Positions 60,901 to 64,000 of a DNA stretch of 64,000 nt are shown one piece after another. Positions within the stretch are counted from its first letter, which is position 1. Each line of letters opens with the position of its first letter. The notes under the pieces were generated by a model. That model was not told where the DNA came from. It was given only the letters and a program-made list of their open reading frames with translations, and did not search any database. The stretch comes from Sphingomonas_D zeicaulis. GTDB taxonomy: Bacteria; Pseudomonadota; Alphaproteobacteria; Sphingomonadales; Sphingomonadaceae. The translations under genes were made by a program, and so were the position numbers. The stretch spans positions 372,001 to 436,000 of the forward strand of contig NZ_JBNPXQ010000002.1 in assembly GCF_050433225.1 (NCBI RefSeq), written 5' to 3'.

Positions 60901-61794
60901 ATGCGACGCGAAGACCTTACCGATCTTGCTGCCTTCATGGCGGTGGCCGAGGAAAGGAGCTTCACACGCGCGGCCGCGAAGCTCGGCACGTCGCAATCGA
61001 CGCTAAGCCATATGATGCGGCGGTTGGCGGCGCGGCTGGGTGTCCGCCTGCTGACCCGCACGACGCGCAGCGTCGCGCCGACCGAGGCGGGCGAGAGGCT
61101 GCTGACCACGCTGGTGCCGGCGATCAAGAGCATCGATGCGCAGCTCAACACACTCAGCGATTTCCGGGACAAGCCGTCCGGAACGATCCGGATCACGACG
61201 TCGCGACACGCCGCCAACACCGTGCTGTGGCCGGTGATTGAGCGGTTGCTGCCCGACTATCCCGATATCCATATCGAACTGAGCATCGATTCCAGCCTCG
61301 CCGACATCGTCAGTGACAGGTTCGATGCCGGCGTGCGGCTGGGCGAAGCGCTGGCCAAGGACATGATCGCAGTGCGAGTGGGGCCGGACCTCCGCATGGT
61401 GATCGTGGGGGCGCCTTCCTATTTCGCGACGCATCCCAAGCCGCTGGTTCCGCAGGATCTCGGCCGGCACAACTGCATCAACCTGCGCCTCAACACTGCC
61501 GGCGGCTTTTATGTGTGGGAATTGGAGAAGGGAGGACGCGAATTGCGCGTCCGGGTGGATGGGCAATTGGCGTTCAACGATGTGGACATGATCGCGCGCG
61601 CCGCGGAAGCGGGGGCGGGGCTTGGCTTCGTCATGGAGGATCATGTCGCAGCGCAGGTGGCGGATGGGCGACTGGAATGCGTACTTGAGGACTGGTGCCC
61701 GCCGTTCGCCGGCTATCACCTCTATTATCCCAGCCGGCGCCAGCCCTCCGCCGCCTTCGCACTGCTGGTGGATGCGCTGCGCTACCGCGGCTGA
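60901..61794 (+). CDS. LysR-type transcriptional regulator
   Basis: 297 residues with the winged HTH DLAAFMAVAEERSFTRAAAKLGTSQSTLSHMMRRLAARLG in family wording and an effector domain of the CrgA/DgdR-like type (ITTSRHAANTVLWPVIERLL). Divergence from the RibD-like reductase suggests it as a target; this is arrangement-based inference. Confidence 0.88.
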   Translation: MRREDLTDLAAFMAVAEERSFTRAAAKLGTSQSTLSHMMRRLAARLGVRLLTRTTRSVAPTEAGERLLTTLVPAIKSIDAQLNTLSDFRDKPSGTIRITTSRHAANTVLWPVIERLLPDYPDIHIELSIDSSLADIVSDRFDAGVRLGEALAKDMIAVRVGPDLRMVIVGAPSYFATHPKPLVPQDLGRHNCINLRLNTAGGFYVWELEKGGRELRVRVDGQLAFNDVDMIARAAEAGAGLGFVMEDHVAAQVADGRLECVLEDWCPPFAGYHLYYPSRRQPSAAFALLVDALRYRG

Positions 61795-61818
61795 ATCGCG
61801 CCTGCTGGATTCAGGGTG

Positions 61819-61832
61819 AATTAGTCTGACAG
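61819..61832. promoter_or_regulatory. Candidate operator 3 (AATTAGTCTGACA) upstream of gntP
   Basis: Exact 13-mer match to the GH43-side site on the other strand. It lies between the LysR gene and the leader ORF/gntP, 25 bp after the LysR stop, and the following gene after gntP encodes a FadR-type GntR protein. Confidence 0.55.
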
Positions 61833-61962
61833 ATTGATGGGCCGTCGCGCAAGATAGACCATTTTGAGCGTGCATGCGGGTGCGCCAGCGATAACATGTC
61901 CAACAGATCGGGGGATGGAGCGCGCTCGAACCGGTGCGGCATCCCCCATGGAGAGGATGAGG

Positions 61963-62043
61963 ATGAAGGCTGCGCTGCGCCGTCCGGCACATTATGACGC
62001 CACGATCCCCTGCGGATCCGCCGGCGGATCAATCGCGCAATGA
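61963..62043 (+). CDS. Possible 26-aa leader ORF coupled to gntP
   Basis: GAGAGGATGAGG precedes ATG 61963; the frame MKAALRRPAHYDATIPCGSAGGSIAQ ends in TGA overlapping the gntP ATG (ATGA). In-frame ATG codons at 61948 and 61957 could also start it. The gntP start itself lacks a clear ribosome-binding site, so coupling would explain its translation. It may instead be untranslated leader. Confidence 0.4.
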   Translation: MKAALRRPAHYDATIPCGSAGGSIAQ

Positions 62044-63386
62044 CGGCGGAGGACTATCGGCTGGTCCTGGCGGCCATCGCGGGTATCGCGCTTTCGATCT
62101 TCCTCATCATCCGGGTGCGCCTCCATCCGTTCGTGGGGCTGCTGTGCGGCGCCTTCACCGTCGGCGTGCTCGCCGGCGTCCCGATGACGGAGACCGCCGA
62201 TGCGGTGGAGAAAGGCGCGGGCGCGATTCTGGGTGGCACCGGGCTGGTCGTGGCGCTGGGCCTCGGCCTCGGCGCGATGCTGCAGCTTTCGGATGGCGCA
62301 GGCGGCCTCGCCCGCTCGGCGCTGCGCCTCTCCGGCGTCCGCGGCGCGCCCTGGGCCAGTCTGTTCACCGCCCTGCTGATCGGCCTGCCGCTGTTCTTCG
62401 AAACCGGGCTGGTGCTGCTGCTGCCGATCGTCGCGTCCGCCGCGGCGGCGCTGCCCAGCGGCCAGAATGACGATGCCGCCAAGCTGCGGCTGATGCTGCC
62501 GGCGCTCGCCGGCCTCTCGGTGGTCCACGCGCTGGTGCCGCCGCATCCGGGGCCGCTGCTTGCGGTCGATGCGCTTGGTGCGAGCCTGGGGCTGACCTTG
62601 TTCTACGGCCTCATCGTCGGCATCCCGACCGCGATCATCGCCGGGCCGCTGCTCGCGCGCTTTACTGCCCCAGGCGTCAAGCTAAGCCCGCCCTTGCTGG
62701 AGCCGGCGAAGGTGGAGGTCGCGACGCCCTCGGTCGGCCGCGCGCTCACCGCGGTGTTACTGCCGGTGGTGCTGATCGCCGCTGGTCAGGCCGTGGCGAT
62801 GCTACCGGCTGACGTGGCCCTCTATTTCCAATGGCTGCGCTGGGTCAGCGATCCCGTCATCGCGTTGTTGATCGCGGTGCTCGCGGCGCTGCCGCTGCTG
62901 TTCGGCCGCCGGATCGCCGATCGCGAGATCCAGAACGCGATCTGGACGGAGGCGATGGTGCCTGCGGGCGGCATATTGCTCGCGATCGGCGCTGGCGGCG
63001 CGCTCAAGCAGGTGCTGGTGTCCGCCGGCCTTTCGGACATGTTGGTTCGGGTGGCGGCGGGCGGTGCGATCTCACCTTTGCTGCTTGCCTGGGGCGTATC
63101 GGTGTGCATCCGGCTGGCGACGGGATCCGCGACGGTGGCGACGATCACCACTGCGGGCGTGATGCAGGGGCTGGTCGCCACCTCCGGCGTCGCGCCCGAA
63201 TGGATGGTGCTGGCGATCGGCGCTGGATCCTTGTTCTTCTCCCACGTCAACGATCCCGGCTTCTGGCTGGTGAAATCCTATCTCGGTACCGACATGCCCG
63301 GCACCTTCAAGACCTGGTCGGTCATGGAAACCGTCGTCGCGGTGGTCGGTCTGCTGTTGGTGCTTGTGGCGAGCAGCATCTTCTAA
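62040..63386 (+). CDS. GntP family gluconate/hexonate permease
   Basis: 448 residues with about twelve membrane segments. Family phrases are FVGLLCGAFTVGVLAGVP, GLPLFFETGLVLLLPIV, VPPHPGPLLAVDALG, RLATGSATVATITTAGVM and HVNDPGFWLVKSYLG. It carries gluconate or related sugar acids with protons. It is followed 41 bp later by a FadR-type regulator, the usual pairing. Its substrate could be a pentonate or hexonate; the shared operator with GH51/GH43 hints at arabinose-derived acids, but this is speculative. Confidence 0.9.
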   Translation: MTAEDYRLVLAAIAGIALSIFLIIRVRLHPFVGLLCGAFTVGVLAGVPMTETADAVEKGAGAILGGTGLVVALGLGLGAMLQLSDGAGGLARSALRLSGVRGAPWASLFTALLIGLPLFFETGLVLLLPIVASAAAALPSGQNDDAAKLRLMLPALAGLSVVHALVPPHPGPLLAVDALGASLGLTLFYGLIVGIPTAIIAGPLLARFTAPGVKLSPPLLEPAKVEVATPSVGRALTAVLLPVVLIAAGQAVAMLPADVALYFQWLRWVSDPVIALLIAVLAALPLLFGRRIADREIQNAIWTEAMVPAGGILLAIGAGGALKQVLVSAGLSDMLVRVAAGGAISPLLLAWGVSVCIRLATGSATVATITTAGVMQGLVATSGVAPEWMVLAIGAGSLFFSHVNDPGFWLVKSYLGTDMPGTFKTWSVMETVVAVVGLLLVLVASSIF

Positions 63387-63427
63387 CATGGGAAGGCGAT
63401 GAGGCCGGCGATGGGAGAGGAAGCGCG

Positions 63428-64000
63428 ATGAGCCAGGCGCGGCTTTCCGATCAAGTCTATGCGGGCATCGTCGAGATCATCAAGGCCGAGGCGTTGGAGG
63501 TTGGCGCGCGGCTGCCGTCCGAAGCGGGGTTGGCGGAGATGTTCGGCGTCTCGCGTGCGATCGTCCGCGAGGCGCTGGTCCGCCTCGCCGCGGACGGCAT
63601 CACCGAGGCGCGGCGCGGCGCCGGATCCTTCGTGAAGAGCCGGCCGTCAGACAGGCTCGCGGCCTTCATGTCGCTCGCCGAGCTACCCGCCAGCCTGGGC
63701 AGCTATGAGGTGCGCTTCGTGCTGGAGGCGGAGGCGGCACGCCTCGCCGCCACCCGCCGCACGCCCGCCGAAATGGCCGATGTCGAGGAGGGGCTTGCGC
63801 TGTTGCGCGCCGCCCTGCTCTCCAGCGCGCCAGCGCATGCCGAGGACATGGAGTTGCACCGCCGCATCGCCAAGGCCACCGGCAACCCGGCCTTCCTGCT
63901 GGTGTTCGATGCGCTGCAAATGGACATCGAGAAGATCATGCGCGCCGGCGTCGATATCTCCCGTTCCCGCCCGCCCGAGGTGATCGCGACGATGCTGGGG
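63428..64000 (+). CDS. FadR-subfamily GntR transcriptional regulator (3' partial)
   Basis: 191 residues are visible and the frame is open to the window end. N-terminal winged HTH: SDQVYAGIVEIIKAEALEVGARLPSEAGLAEMFGVSRAIVREALVRLAADG in pieces, then SFVKSRPSDRL, and an FCD domain from about residue 75 (VRFVLEAEAARLAATRRT, MELHRRIAKATGNPAFL). GAGAGGAAGCGCG precedes the ATG. It likely regulates gntP; FCD members often sense the transported acid or a metabolite of it. Confidence 0.9.
   Translation, partial: MSQARLSDQVYAGIVEIIKAEALEVGARLPSEAGLAEMFGVSRAIVREALVRLAADGITEARRGAGSFVKSRPSDRLAAFMSLAELPASLGSYEVRFVLEAEAARLAATRRTPAEMADVEEGLALLRAALLSSAPAHAEDMELHRRIAKATGNPAFLLVFDALQMDIEKIMRAGVDISRSRPPEVIATMLG

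Overview
The window is GC-rich, densely coded chromosomal DNA, most consistent with a Sphingomonas-like alphaproteobacterium (Sphingomonadaceae). The placement is inferred from gene order and family types: zapA - 6S RNA - 5-formyl-THF cyclo-ligase - DUF2842, the tkt-gap-pgk cluster, smc next to two DsbA-like genes, DUF721 and mutY, the long (531 aa) isocitrate lyase, a CDC48-type AAA ATPase, and many ATGA stop/start overlaps. No phage, insertion sequence, CRISPR array or rRNA operon is visible. The first gene (Wzy-like) and the last gene (GntR/FadR) are cut by the window edges.

Region by region. 1-6.9 kb: the end of an exopolysaccharide cluster (Wzy-like polymerase, polysaccharide pyruvyl transferase, an FrhB/FdhB-like iron-sulfur flavoprotein, a GT2 glycosyltransferase and an acyltransferase-3/SGNH O-acetylase). 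7.1-13.6 kb: tamB-tamA outer-membrane assembly operon on the minus strand. 13.7-17.7 kb: small phasin-like proteins, YihY, YjbQ and isocitrate lyase. 17.7-26.5 kb: smc, two DsbA-like proteins and DUF721 (minus), then mutY, a beta-lactamase-fold hydrolase and nudC (plus). 26.5-31.4 kb: a LysR gene, a 530-bp intergenic region holding two tandem homologous small-RNA-like units, the CDC48 ATPase, an ABM protein and a PmtA-like methyltransferase. 31.4-36.2 kb: tkt-gap-MOSC-pgk. 36.3-40.1 kb: cell-division and 6S RNA cluster, DUF4142 lipoprotein, secreted ricin-type lectin, two tRNA-Asp genes. 40.2-48.8 kb: AI-2E transporter, VWA protein, two paralogous tiny exported proteins, the DUF1501/DUF1800 pair and a decayed FAD oxidoreductase. 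48.8-52.2 kb: Bcr/CflA exporter, AraC regulator, DJ-1/PfpI protein and ABM protein. 52.2-64 kb: divergent GH43/GH51 arabinan-degrading genes, isochorismatase-like hydrolase, PaoABC aldehyde oxidoreductase, RibD-like reductase with a LysR gene, and a GntP permease followed by a FadR-type GntR regulator.

The most notable non-coding signals are: (1) two tandem copies of a roughly 70-nt sRNA-like unit with a CCTCTCCT (anti-Shine-Dalgarno) loop, a strong intrinsic terminator and a TTCGCA-N2-TGCGAA palindrome upstream; (2) a shared 13-mer TGTCAGACTAATT, fitting the FadR-type GntR consensus, between GH43 and GH51 and again upstream of gntP, whose neighbour encodes such a regulator; (3) a composite upstream element shared by two small exported-protein genes; (4) short upstream ORFs that overlap, and may couple to, the starts of tamA and gntP. 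These are read from sequence alone and no expression or binding is shown.
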